DNA of 64,000 nt from Crotalaria pallida (GCA_037953625.1 CM075653.1:2604001-2668000); one strand, 5' to 3'. Counted from the first letter of the stretch, positions 22,501 to 31,631 are shown. Numbers and translations: made by a program. The notes: generated from the sequence alone by a model not told the origin.

Positions 22501-23370
22501 TTTATCGCACAAAGCGGTCCGAAACAGTAATACAAACGAATGGTGGATGATATGCTACAACAACAACAACTAAGCCTTTGTCCCACTAGGTGGGGTCGGC
22601 TGGTGGATGATATACTAATGGTGTAAAAAAATTTACACCATCAATGCATACACATTAATCTCTTTTTTTATTATTGTTTTTTGAATTAGTAGATTCAGAC
22701 ACAAAATACAAATTCTAGTAGTAAAAAAAATCTCAGACAAAATTAATATATTCCAATAATAAAAACCTAATAGATGGATGAAATTAACAAATATTAAAAA
22801 CATAAACGATTAAATTAGCTTTGGTATTTATTTACTTATTTATTTTTTGTGATCAGCTTTAAAAAAAATTTAAATGTAAATAACTTTGTTATTGGAATAA
22901 AGTAATCGATGCAAATCTCTTATCAAAAGTAAATAAACTTTCTACAAAAGTTGAACCATAAACACTACTTTAAATATTTACTTTTGAATACTTAATTTAA
23001 TTTATAAAATTTAAATATTTAAATAGATATGTGCATGGAACTTTTATTTAAACTAAATGTTATGCTTTTGCAGTGGATACTACATGACTGGAGTGATGAA
23101 CACTGCTCGAAGCTATTAAAGAATTGCTACAAGGCTATTCCTGATGATGGAAAGCTCATTGTGGTGGACATGATCCTTCCCACTGTGCCTGAGGCAACAC
23201 CTAGTGCAAAGTTTGGTTATGGTTCTGATCTCATAATGTTGACTCAAAATCCAGGAGGAAGAGAGAGAAACCAACAAGAATTTATGGAATTGGCTACATC
23301 ATCTGGATTTAGTGGCATCAAATTAGTATGTTGTGTCTCTGGCTTATGGGTTATTGAGTTCTTCAAGTAG
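10594..23370 (+). CDS. Caffeate/flavonoid-type O-methyltransferase, four exons, 358 aa
   Basis: Inferred exons are 10594-10997, 12333-12643, 12765-12829 and 23074-23370. All introns are GT-AG, and the joined frame is open for 358 codons. The product is a class-II (COMT-type) S-adenosylmethionine-dependent O-methyltransferase, a cytosolic homodimer in this family. Residues 20-75 form the dimerisation region. LVDVGGGLG (199-207) is the SAM-binding glycine loop. GDMF (245-248) and the LHDWSDEHC block (263-271) follow, with His264 at the catalytic-base position. Asp292 and Glu324 (in NPGGRERN) sit at the positions that assist it. Caffeate enzymes usually have Glu where this has Asp292, while isoflavone-type enzymes have Asp. 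The substrate (lignin phenylpropanoid, chalcone or isoflavone) cannot be told from sequence. The length is normal for the family. Oddities are a hAT insert in intron 1, a 10.2-kb intron 3 filled by an LTR element, and another LTR element 43 bp after the stop. Splicing across intron 3 is assumed, not shown. Confidence 0.88.
11187..11870. mobile_element. hAT-like non-autonomous insert in methyltransferase intron 1
   Basis: The segment is bounded by an exact 8-bp direct repeat, GCCATAAA (11179-11186 and 11871-11878), the size typical of hAT transposons. The right end read on the minus strand starts TAGTGCCGGCCCTGG. The left end CAGCCTCGATCCTAA is a diverged inverted match. The interior is AT-rich without a transposase. 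It accounts for half of intron 1 (10998-12332). Confidence 0.7.
12830..13448 (+). other. Proximal part of methyltransferase intron 3
   Basis: This is AT-rich intronic DNA after the donor GTACCT. A single MITE-like end (TACTCCCTCTGTTCATTATTAG) starts near 13169 with no convincing partner. Nothing coding is seen. Confidence 0.6.
13449..13533. repeat. Left arm of a fold-back MITE split by the LTR element
   Basis: This arm contains TGTAAAG(T)nACACCATTAGTGC, CATCATACACCATTC and ATTCGTTT. The same words recur in inverse order and orientation at about 22534-22650, on the far side of the 9-kb LTR element. Rejoined at the GTAAT target, the two arms form one palindromic, MITE-like repeat, which was therefore the insertion site. 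Confidence 0.65.
13534..14469 (+). repeat. 5' LTR, family I (936 bp)
   Basis: The ends are TGTTGATACC and GTCTGAAACA. The TATA box TATAAAA is at 14134-14140 and the poly(A) signal AATAAA at 14386-14391, giving a U3-R-U5 layout. The LTR is in sense with the methyltransferase gene, so these signals could start or end transcripts inside intron 3. Confidence 0.9.
14470..14490 (+). other. Primer-binding site
   Basis: The sequence ATTGGCTACTCCACTGGGGAA follows the LTR directly. The TTGG(C)-(ACTCCACT)-GGGGA form is the kind seen in Tat-lineage plant elements. I do not assign the primer tRNA. Confidence 0.6.
14494..14688 (+). pseudogene. gag N-terminal remnant (65 codons)
   Basis: The ATG lies 24 bp after the LTR, the same spacing as gag in the element at 41057. 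The product starts MASNLEGNETH and contains RRLSF, as does the other gag near its residues 45-50 (MASTVEGDTP...RRLSF). After 65 codons it stops, and no further gag is found. It may survive because the 5' end of gag overlaps packaging signals, but that is inference. Confidence 0.5.
14936..15025 (+). repeat. Three tandem 31-bp units
   Basis: The unit begins GTACGCTCT(C/T)A and ends GACGAAGGCGTACACAAA. The GAAGGCG word also recurs throughout the interior of this element. Confidence 0.8.
15026..16392 (+). other. Non-coding interior of the family-I element
   Basis: No protein similarity is recognised. Up to about 15950 the DNA is AT-rich and unlike the rest of the family. After that, the GAAGGCG-rich composition typical of the element returns until the nested solo LTR. 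Confidence 0.5.
16393..17694 (+). mobile_element. Nested solo LTR of family I (1302 bp, TSD CAAGG)
   Basis: The ends are TGTTGATACC and GGTCCGAAACA, flanked by an exact CAAGG duplication (16388-16392 and 17695-17699). It matches the surrounding element's LTR at both ends but is about 360 bp longer. The extra purine-rich block lies at roughly 17000-17340. A TATAAATA box is at about 16978-16985. A lone LTR with its own target duplication indicates insertion followed by LTR-LTR recombination. Confidence 0.88.
17695..18671 (+). other. Non-coding interior with 15-16 bp tandem repeats
   Basis: About nine copies of AAGGCGTACAATTGC and variants run from 17820 to 17940. The rest is A/G-rich with no protein similarity. 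From about 18672 the sequence matches 395-620 in the first element. Confidence 0.65.
19021..19151 (+). repeat. Three tandem 50-bp units
   Basis: Units starting TCTTTGGCACCGATGACATG recur at 19021, 19071 and 19121. This is the equivalent of the 70-bp array at 664-935. Confidence 0.88.
19741..21430 (-). pseudogene. Antisense PMD gene remnant
   Basis: Read on the minus strand, 21425-21345 retains a scrap of the PMD (a TTGGWQEWIEDIF-like segment). Then come 21234-20192 (the acidic, Ser/Val-rich exon 3 equivalent) and 20155-about 19790 (the exon 4 equivalent, with SAKSRGSLDAEEQSM and HYSGTWLDD). Most of the PMD itself is gone. Its place is taken by a 12-13 bp minisatellite (about 20965-21150). 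The acceptor before the last exon reads CTG where the first copy has CAG, and the final frame breaks near 19790. It is plainly dead, but its position inside the 3' LTR is conserved. Confidence 0.72.
20965..21150 (+). repeat. Minisatellite of CGAAGGCGCACAA / CGAAAGCGCACAA units
   Basis: About fifteen units of 11-14 bp alternate GAAGGCGC and GAAAGCGC. Every frame reads a low-complexity Lys/Arg/Ala/His repeat, so the local open frames are artefacts. Confidence 0.85.
21581..22526 (+). repeat. 3' LTR, family I (946 bp)
   Basis: It is preceded by the purine tract GCAAAGGGGGCAAT. Compared with the 5' LTR at 13534 it carries a 10-bp tandem gain (ACCAACAACA) near 22255 and very few base changes. Confidence 0.9.
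22527..23073 (+). other. Distal part of methyltransferase intron 3
   Basis: It contains the right arm of the split fold-back MITE (about 22534-22650) with the LINE/SINE tail inside it. AT-rich intron follows, up to the acceptor TTTTGCAG at 23066-23073. Confidence 0.65.
22554..22600 (-). mobile_element. 47-bp LINE/SINE 3' tail with 13-bp TSD
   Basis: The direct repeat TGGTGGATGATAT (22541-22553 and 22601-22613) brackets a segment. On the minus strand this segment reads GCCGACCCCACCTAGTGGGA and ends in a GTTGTTGTTGTTG tail. That tail is typical of plant Au-type SINEs and RTE LINEs. It looks like an extremely 5'-truncated insertion. Confidence 0.6.
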
Positions 23371-23413
23371 CCCACGTAAATTAATTTTGTGACATTTTAA
23401 ATAACATGGAATG

Positions 23414-24189
23414 TGTTTCAGCCAGGAATTTACGATATTTCGCAAAGAAAAATAAATGGAATGCAAAATAAAAGATGGGTTCGTAAACTTAATGAAATCA
23501 GGGCTTCATTCTTATTATTGATGATGAGAGAAAATACAAGGGAAAAGAGAGCGTGGATATCATGAAATACAGTAAGAGTTCATCAGATTCATATGACGCT
23601 CTCAATTTGTCACTCTTGGAACTCTCTCTCTCTTTCTGGTTCTGAATGTGTCGTTGTTGTATTTTGTGTTTCTCTGGCGTTGCTTCTCTCTACCGCTTAT
23701 GTTGGCTTGGTGTCCTTTTTGTAGGAACCTCATCTCTTGCTCTCCAAGTTTTGCCTTTCTTTTACCTGATGGGTACTGTAACATTGCCTCTTGGTCGTTG
23801 CCCTCTTTTTGTCTTGGTAGGGGAGATGAATAGTGCTTTTCTTCTTTGATTGAAATGGCATCTTCCTCTCCTGGCTTACTATATATGGTCCTTGAATGAA
23901 ATGGCATCTTTCCTCTTATGGTGTTTCTGGGTGGAGATAGCTGGCACGTCGTTGGGCTCAAGAGGAGGTAACGTAACAGAGGAGGTCTTCCCAGGTTCAG
24001 CTTTGGATAAGTGCCATGGAAGAGGATGCTTTGTCCTGGGGACGCTCTCACGTTCTCCTTTCCTGTTGACATGGGACCCTTCCTTGGCCTTGGCTTATTT
24101 GGGCCACCTGAGGATTCCATTTTTATATTTTTTTTCTTTTTAATAACGGGCCTCTGGCCCAATAACCAATTATTTCCCCATCCCAAACA
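23414..24189 (-). repeat. 3' LTR, family II (776 bp)
   Basis: On the minus strand it starts TGTTTGGGATGGGG and ends CTGGCTGAAACA. A TATATAG motif near 23880-23888 is the promoter candidate. It starts 43 bp after the methyltransferase stop codon, in antisense to that gene. Confidence 0.9.
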
Positions 24190-24203
24190 ATAGCCCCTTT
24201 TTG
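24190..24203 (-). other. Polypurine tract of family II
   Basis: The minus strand reads AAAAAGGGGCTAT directly before the LTR start TGTTTGGG. Confidence 0.75.
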
Positions 24204-24449
24204 TATTTGAAATAATCCTATTTTTTCAAATACAAACTGCCTAGTCTACAAGCCTACTCCTTGCCAACCTCTTGTCGTGTGAAACGTGGCCTATTCAGTT
24301 GGTAACCGTGCTTCCACTTTACTTCTTAACGTTATTTCATGCCTTCTCACTCCCACATTTCTCCTCCTCTCATTTTGAAAGACTTTCCTCCTTATCTCTC
24401 TCGTAGCAGCCCCTTCTTCTTTCCCTCACCGAAAACCATTCCTTCCTCC

Positions 24450-27400
24450 ATGGCTCACTCGAGCGCTGTCACCTCTTCTGGCGAAGAATTAGACTCTGAT
24501 GCTTCTGAGTATGTTGGCGATGAAGGGACGTCCCCTTAGCCCATTTCTATTGCCATCTTGTACGATCTTCCCCCTCCTCGTTCCGAACCCGTGGAGCAAG
24601 GGTATCGCCGCTGGGTGGACGCTCCCCGTCCTTCTCCTCCGTTTGAGGGTCCTCCCAAATCTGGTAATTTATTCCAAAACTTTCCTTTGAAAGCTACTGT
24701 TGTTTCAGAGGAGTTTTCCCACTTGAGAACCACACCTGTCACTGATGGTGATAACAAGACTCTAGGTCCAACATTGCTTCAATCCCGCTTGCTGAGGGCT
24801 GAGTTTCCTTGGTCAGAAGTGCAGTTTCATACAAGACTGAGTGTAACTGGTGGCTGGCCTGAGTGGGTTGACCCTGTCTTCAAAGATGACCCTTCATTTG
24901 TTGCAATTTTGGAAATCACAGGCATTGCTGAAGCTATCAAGATCTCCACTAGGCTCAGTGTTTGTAAGAGAGTCATTGATCTACACATGTTGGTACAACG
25001 ATGGTGTGCGACTACCCACACATTTGTTACTGCATGGGGCGAGTTCACCCCATCCCTGGAAGATGTAATCGTCCTCATGAGATTACCTTCTTTTGGAGAT
25101 TCTGATTTGTCTTTGTCTAATACTGATGAAAAGTTTCTTGACATGGCCAGAGAATTAAAGGCAGCTATAGTGCTGAGTGCCAAGCACTCTCGTGACCTCT
25201 TGTCACAGAGGAAAGGGTCCTCATCCAAGGGCAAGGGTGCTAGTAAATCTTCATCCAAAGGTAAGAAGGTTTCTCTAAAACACACTTTTGCAAACTGGGT
25301 CAGATACTTTTTTGGAGAAGTTTCTGGTGACAACTTTGAATCTGGCCCTTCTCTGGATGAAGGCTTGTATAGGGCAGGTTTTATAGCTTTCTGGCTTAGT
25401 CGATATGTTTTCCCTGGACCACCATGGGAATCGGTGAGTCCTGCTGTTTTTGTCTTTGCTAGCATGCTTTCTCAAGGAATTCGTCTTCCACTGTCGTCAT
25501 TGTATCTTGGCGGGTTGTATGCAAGGTTGGATCAGATCGCTGAACAGCTGAGCAATTCTTATGGTCGTTTCCCCATAAATTGTTATTTGGACTTGACTTT
25601 TCTACAACACTTCTTGTTTGAGCATTTTCCAAAGTTTGGCCCAGAGAGTCCTAAACCTGATGACAATGCTGAAGGTGCTGCTGAAAATACTGAAGAAGAG
25701 GTTGATGCTGATCCTTCTAAAATTCGATCATGGCATTGGTCCCAAGGGAAACCTAGGTGTCCACTGGTTCACGTGATTGATGATGAGGGGAGCTTTTCAT
25801 TCCGCCCCTATACCAAACCACTATTCCATTCTGGGGAAATACTTCATGATCTTTACACAAATGATAGGTTCCTTTTTGCAGCAAGAAATGATGTTTCAAA
25901 GAAGTCAGAAGGTGTTACTGATCTGTGGAATTTGATCCTCACTCCATGCCGTTTACCTGGATTTGTTCCTACCGACAACAAGAGCACACATGGGGGAGCT
26001 TTGTGGCCGTATGCCTATAGGCCGGACAGGGTCATTCGTTAGTTTGGTTGGGACCAGCCCCCTTGCAGCCTTCATGTTGCTCCCATAGGGGTAGACATGG
26101 CTCTTAAGTCGGTACTCTTCCAGATTCCTGATGATTCGGACCCAGAGGATTCTTTCCCCTTTTACATTTCCCCTACTCTTACTGGTAGCGTTCTTCAAAG
26201 TTGGTTAAACTCTCATCAAGGCGTGTTGCAACATCTTCGCAGTTTCGAGGCGACCCCCAATCTTGTTACTCCTGCTGCTGTGTCTATTTCTTTTATGGAC
26301 CCTTACTATGCTACTCCTTTGAAGAAAGGTATCCTTGCCTTATAATTTCCTCTTCCTTTTACTTTTTTTTATTGTTTGCTTAGCATCCTTAGTCTGCTGC
26401 ATTGCTCTTGTTCAGGTGCCACCAGCTCTGCCCCTCAAACACGCAAGAGGAAAACTCCAGCGTCCTCCCCCTCTGCCTCTACAGCTTCGAAAAAAGGTAA
26501 GCAGAAGACTTCTGTCTCTGGTCCTCCAATTCCAAAGCCTTCTGTTTCCAAGAAGGCTTCAAGCCTTCCTTCTAAAACAAAAAGATATACCCCAGCCTCT
26601 ACTCCTTCCCGGCGCTCGCTTCGTTTGATGGCTCGTGTTTCTTCTCCAACTCTTTCGAATCCTGATCATGTTGATTTAGTAGATGAAGAGGAGGATGATA
26701 CTGGTGCATCCATTGTGGCTCATTATTCTTCTTCTGAAGGTGATCGAGTAGTTCGGGATGCCAAGGTTCCTGCTCCTGAGGGTCATCAGTCATCTCCTTC
26801 TTCTTCCAATACTGACTCTTCTCATGATGAGGTGTTGAAGGAAGGGCATCCCACTGATCCTGTTCTTCCTGGTTCGATTTTCCCTTTTCAAAACCAGACT
26901 TCCCTGCTTCCTTGTGCTATCCTTCCTTCTTACACCATTTTTTATTTGCTTTGCTTATTTCATGGTACTTTCCTCTTGTCGTTGCATACTTATTATCTTT
27001 GTGAATTCTTTGATCAGATACTCCCAAGGCCAAGCGCCCTGCATCAACTCCTAAAGCGAAAATTCCATCTGGTCGTTCTCCACCCAAATTTGCTGCTCCC
27101 AAATCAAAATTCAAAGGTACTCTTGTTTCTGAGCACATTTCATCTGGTTCTGCTTCTGGCAACTTTGTTGAAGGCGAAACTACTGTCCCTTTGGAAGTGG
27201 AGCCGCTTGCCACCATTCCTCCTCCGGGTTCCCCCATGGATATGGATCCTGAAACCGTTCCTGAGGATGCTGCCTCTAAGTCTCCACCTGTGGAGGACGT
27301 CTTAGCTGGTGATTCCATGTCTCCAAAGGGCATGGTTGTTGACTCTCCTGCTCGTGAGGATGCTTCCCCTGTTGCTCCTGCCCCTCCTCAAAGGGATGAA

Positions 27401-28218
27401 ACTATTGCTGCCTCCACCCCTACTCCTGTCAAAGTTGCTAATACTCATGTTCAACAAGCTTCCACTCCTACTGTTATTGATTTGACTTCTACTCAAGAGG
27501 CTCCCGTTCCAACTGAAGCTGTTCCTGATGCTGCTCCTACTCAAGAGGTTCCCATTTCAGCTGAAGTTGTTCTTGATGCTACTTTTAATGTAGCTTCTTT
27601 CCGTAAGTGCCTTTGCTTTTCCTATTCTCCCTTTCCTTTTCTTTGTGTTTTGCGTTTTGGCTATTTCACTTTTTATCCTCTGTTATTATTCTTTGCTTTG
27701 CAGCACTATTGTCTTTAAGGATGACCAAGCCCCTTTCTGATGAGGACGTGGCACTTTTAAGCTCATTCTTTCATGCCCATTCGGATTTGGTGCTGCCTGG
27801 GTTGCATTTGCCTCAGATTTTTAATGAGGCTGGGGTTCATACCATGTTGCATGTGTTGAGGCTTACTGTGAATCAAGATGTGGACTCTTTTTCTTGGAAC
27901 CAGAAATCTTCTTTGTTGGATTATTTGATATCCCTCAAACTTCATCAGTATTCAGGGTCTTGGCTTGATAGTGTCATCAAACAAATAGAGGGTCAGCGTC
28001 CCCCTTTTAATGAGGAGACTTTTGTTGCAAAGCGTCGACTGATGCTGGAGCGTCGTGCTGATTTGGAAAGCTTGATCAATGATATTTCTGCTACTTTATC
28101 CAAGGCCACAGCTGATCTGACAAGTGTGAAGGCTGACCTGGCTGAATTGGATTCTCAACAAGAATCATATGTTGCTGCTTGCAAGGCTTCTTCTTTGGGC
28201 GCCCTTTTCAAGATGTAG
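24450..28218 (+). pseudogene. Antisense PMD gene, four exons, 1144 codons with two TAG stops
   Basis: Exons 24450-26328, 26416-26871, 27018-27602 and 27704-28218 join with phase kept throughout (3435 bp). The donor of intron 2 (GTTCGA) is weak. Exon 1 carries the plant mobile domain: ATTHTFVTAWGEFTPSLEDV and VIVLMRLPSFGD, then AFWLSRYVFPGPPWESVSPA, LGGLYARLDQ and NKSTHGGALWPYAYRPDRV. Exons 2-3 are Ser/Pro/Lys-rich and look disordered. Exon 4 is a coiled-coil-like tail (ERRADLESLINDISATLSKA). Codons 30 (24537) and 531 (26040) are TAG. Codon 531 replaces a glutamine that the first copy keeps (RQFGRDQ), a C-to-T change. No other break is seen. The gene starts 260 bp from the LTR, transcribed away from it and opposite to gag-pol. 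PMD proteins MAIL1/MAIN act in silencing and genome stability in Arabidopsis. The role in retroelements is unknown. Confidence 0.85.
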
Positions 28219-29190
28219 CTTTTGTGCTTATTGCTTTGCTTTTGGAAACTTATTAGAACTTTTGTGTTCACTTTGGGACTTTGTACTTTGTTGTTTTATT
28301 TTGCTAGACTCATGTGATTCTCGTACTTGTCTTTTCATTTGAATTTGGTTCCTGGAGCTCTTCTTTTGTTATTGTACTTGGACAAACTTGTTATTTTCTC
28401 TTGGTTCAGGATCTTTATGCATGCTTCTTTTGATCAGATTGTATCTTGCCCTTTTAAATAGAACTTTCTTTCTTCTGGATTGTATCTTGTCCTTTGAATA
28501 GAATCTTCTTTCTTTCTTTCTTTTTCTTCTTCTCTTCTTTTTCTTCTTCTCTTCCTTTTCTTCTTTCTTTGAGAAGGAAAGGGAACATACCAGTTGGGGA
28601 AGTGGGTTTAGGCGGTAAAGCATGGACATCAACCGGTGACTCCATTGATAGTAAAATGAGAGTGAGGTTACTTGCGTTGTTGGGTGCCCCTTTGAGAGAA
28701 AGAGGGTGTGTGAGGGCTTATGATAGACATTGCATTTTCTGCTTACCCTTTTCTTGTAGAAAGCGGCATGCTCCTTACATCATATGAATTTGTACAAATC
28801 ATCCTTTGTCTTCTCCTTCCTGATCCTTGCACATATCAGGGCGCTTTCACGCATATCAGGGTGCAAAGATTTTATTTTTTACTTAGGTTGCACATATCAG
28901 GGTGCCATTTGCACATATCAGGGTGCAACCCAAGGTACTTATTTGTTATGTGATCATACCTCTCCCCCTTTTTTTTATTTTTTATGAAAGAGTAAATCTT
29001 CTATTGAATACTATCTGGTTCATTCATTCATTCCAAAGGAGGTATACAAAACATCAGCGCCTACATACTATGGATAGTATTTCTTGATATACTTAAAGTT
29101 CAGGGGGCCTACTCTTTTTTGTGACTCTGGCTCTAGAAGATGACAGTAGCCACTGGGGTGCGCTTCTTGCACGATGTATGGGCCTTCCCA
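28219..29190. other. Spacer between PMD gene and integrase end
   Basis: This stretch is convergent and non-coding. It has a CT-rich run (about 28500-28570) and four copies of (G/C)CA(C/T)ATATCAGGG(T/C)GC at about 28829-28928. No gene is recognised. Confidence 0.6.
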
Positions 29191-30287
29191 CTAGGGCGTC
29201 CACTTGCTAGTGTGAATGTTTCTCATGACAGCGTCAGTGGCTTTCAATACCAGTTCCCCTTCTGCGAACATTCTGGGCCTCACCATTTTTTCATATGCTA
29301 ACATAACCCTTCTCTGATGTTTGAGCAGCTCATCCTGTGCTTTAATTCTCTTCCCTTCTGCTGCTTCAGCCCTTTCCACAGCATCCTCTTCATTTTGTAC
29401 AATCATACGTGCTGAGGGCACCATCACCTCTGCTGGTAACGTTGCCTCTGCTCCATAAACTAAGGAGAACGGGGACGCTTTCGTTGTACCGTGCCTTGTA
29501 ACACGGTAAGCCCATAGAGCCAAAGGCAAATATTCACTCCATTCCTGGGGTGAATCTTCCACTGTTTTGGACAAGATCCCAATCAATGTTTTATTGGTGG
29601 ACTCTGCTTGGCCTTGCTTGAGGATAGTACGGGGTAGACTTGTGATGGGTGATGCCATATTCCTCTAGGATTTTTTCCACCCTTTTAGTGATGAAGTGCG
29701 TCCCATTGTCTGACACGATTCGTTTGGGCAACCCGAAGCGACAGATGAGATTGTCCCTTATGAACTGGACAGTCGTATCCGCATCCGCCTTCTTGCATGG
29801 AATAGCTTCAACCCACTTCGTTGACTGCTCAGTGGCTGCCAGGATCCATCTTTTCCCTCTGGATGTGGGATCTATGGGACCTACAAAGTCCATACACCAG
29901 GTGTGAAAGGGATAGGGGGCGCTCAGGCTCCTCATGCTGTTGGCTGGCGCATGTATTCTATGCCCATGCTTCTAACACTGCTCACACCTTCTCACAAAAT
30001 CAATGGCATCCTCCCTGATTGTTGGCCAAAAATACCCCATTCGAACAAGCTCTTCATGTAGCGCTCTTCCTCCTTGGTGCCTACCACAGGGCCCTCTATG
30101 AATTTCTTCCATTACTTTCTCTTGATCATTTTTCTTCAGGCATCTCAAAACATCTCCAGTGAAATTTCTTCTGAACAACTCCCCTTTGTCACAAAAATAC
30201 CTATCAGCTTTCTTTCTTATCTTCTCAGCCTCCATATTATCTCCTGGCAAGATCCCATGTTCCAAATACTCCTTGATGGGGTGAATC
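29191..30287 (-). pseudogene. pol: integrase, broken
   Basis: The minus-strand segments 30265-29972, 29935-29591 and 29658-29191 together give a Ty3/gypsy integrase. They contain a zinc-binding module (EEIHRGPCGRHQGG...RRCEQC), the DDE core with MDFVGPI and VSDNGTHF, then QAESTNKTL, and a C-terminal part with ASPFSLVYGAEATLP. A stop follows the zinc module near 29972, and a frameshift near 29600-29660 falls between STPYYPQ and QAESTNK, at the catalytic glutamate block. The enzyme would join element cDNA to target DNA in the nucleus. It is not functional as it stands. Confidence 0.87.
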
Positions 30288-30289
30288 CA

Positions 30290-31631
30290 TTACGCATCTG
30301 CAAGGTGGACTTCAGTTTCTTCTTTGCAATCCTGGCATTGAGCACAAAAGTTCTGCAAGGAGTCACAATGCGCCTTCATGGTTGGCCAAAACACACCAAT
30401 TCTTTGCAAGCGTCTGTACAGCCCTGGTCCCACTTGTCCACAGATACTTTCGTGCAACTGAACCATCTTTTCTATTCCCTCGCTTTCTGCCACGCACCTC
30501 ATAAGGAGCGCCTCCTTGTTTCTTTTGTAAAGAACCCCCTTCACCAAGCAAAAGTCCCTAGACGCTTTAGTCAACATCTTGCTTCGCAGCTCCTTCATGA
30601 TTGGCATCCTCCAGTCATCCTTGGGCGTTTCATCTCTTGCCCTCTCCTCCACTTGGGATTGTTGCCTTTTTCTGAGGTAGACTGCCCAATTTTCTCCTTT
30701 CATTGCCAACTTGCTTCCCAACGTGGCTAGGGCATTTGCTCTTCGATTCTCAGATCTTGGCATGTGTTCTAATGACTCTACTCTGAATTTCTCCATGATT
30801 TCTAGGGCCCTTTCTCTGCAGAGCGCCAGTGAGGCTTCTTTCATGCCATAGTCCCCTTTTAGCTGCTTAATCACCAGATTCGAATCCCCTTTTATTCGTA
30901 CTTTCTTGATCCCCATTTCTTCAGCTATCTTCAATCCCAGTAGTAGAGCTTCATATTCAGCTTCATTGTTAGTACAGGAGAAATCAAGTTGGAATGCAAA
31001 TGTCAGCTCTTCTCCTTTTTCGTTAGCCAACACTACACCTGCTCCTCCTTTTGGGCAGGATGGGGAACCGTCAAACATAAGTGTCCAGGTTTCTTCTCCT
31101 TCCTCAACCATATTGACCATTTCTTCTGATTCTTCTCCTTCCTCTGAGGCACATATTGTAATCAAATCCACCAAGGCCTGACTTCTCATAGCAGTAGGCG
31201 TCACCAGTTGTATCTCATAATCCGTGAGTGCAAAGGCCCACTTACTTATCCTGCCTGTCAAGTCCGCTCCTTGTAGCAAATGCTTGATCCCTGTTGACTT
31301 GGTCATGACATGTACAGTGTATGCTTGGAAGTAGTGCCTATATTTTTGAGACACATACACCAAGGCTAAGCACTGCTTTTCCTGTACTGAGTACCTAGTC
31401 TCGGTGTCTTTAAGCATTCGGCTCTAGTATGCAATAGGGCGCTCTGACCCGTCTACCTCTTGAGCGAGAAGCCCACTGATTGCTACCTTGGTGATGGCTA
31501 AGTAGATTCTGAGGGGGACACCCTTTTGAGGTGGTATCATGGTCAGGGGGGACGTGAGCGTCCTCTTGATCCTTTCCAATGCCTCCTGATGTTCCTTTTC
31601 CCATCTGAATATCTCTTTTCCTCTCAGAAGC
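30290..31631 (-). pseudogene. pol: connecting RNase H, archaeal-type RNase H and extra zinc module
   Basis: 31631-31420 holds the end of the RT connection and the first RNase H (LLAQEVDGSERPIAY). A TAG near 31425 interrupts it. The frame 31417-30290 (375 codons) continues with ETRYSVQEKQCLALV, then the second, archaeal-type RNase H: FDGS (Asp116), NNEAEYEAL (Glu152/155) and GDSN (Asp178). The usual last aspartate of the ADALA motif is Asn here (ANALATLG). Residues 270-360 resemble an integrase zinc-binding module (LHESICGQVGPG...CAQCQDC) with its second histidine replaced. The dual RNase H is the hallmark of Tat elements. The 3' side of this piece is the right border of the nested copia-type insertion. 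Confidence 0.85.

Larger units (their letters stand above)
13534..22526 (+). mobile_element. Complete family-I LTR element in intron 3 (8993 bp, TSD GTAAT)
   Basis: The LTRs are 13534-14469 and 21581-22526, flanked by the exact 5-bp duplication GTAAT (13529-13533 and 22527-22531). The LTRs are almost identical: a 10-bp indel explains their length difference and only a handful of substitutions are visible. This points to a recent insertion. The interior lacks protease, reverse transcriptase, RNase H and integrase. It has a primer site, a 65-codon gag N-terminus, repeat-rich spacer DNA, a nested solo LTR, and tail exons of the antisense PMD gene. It must have moved using enzymes from another element. 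It lies in the same orientation as the host gene, so its LTR promoter and poly(A) signals are in sense within the intron. Confidence 0.9.

Noticed and set aside
23646..24186. Frames on both strands at 23602-24193, repeated at 41275-42033
   Set aside because: They are duplicated because they lie in the two LTR copies of the family-II element. The frames are not preserved between the two LTRs.
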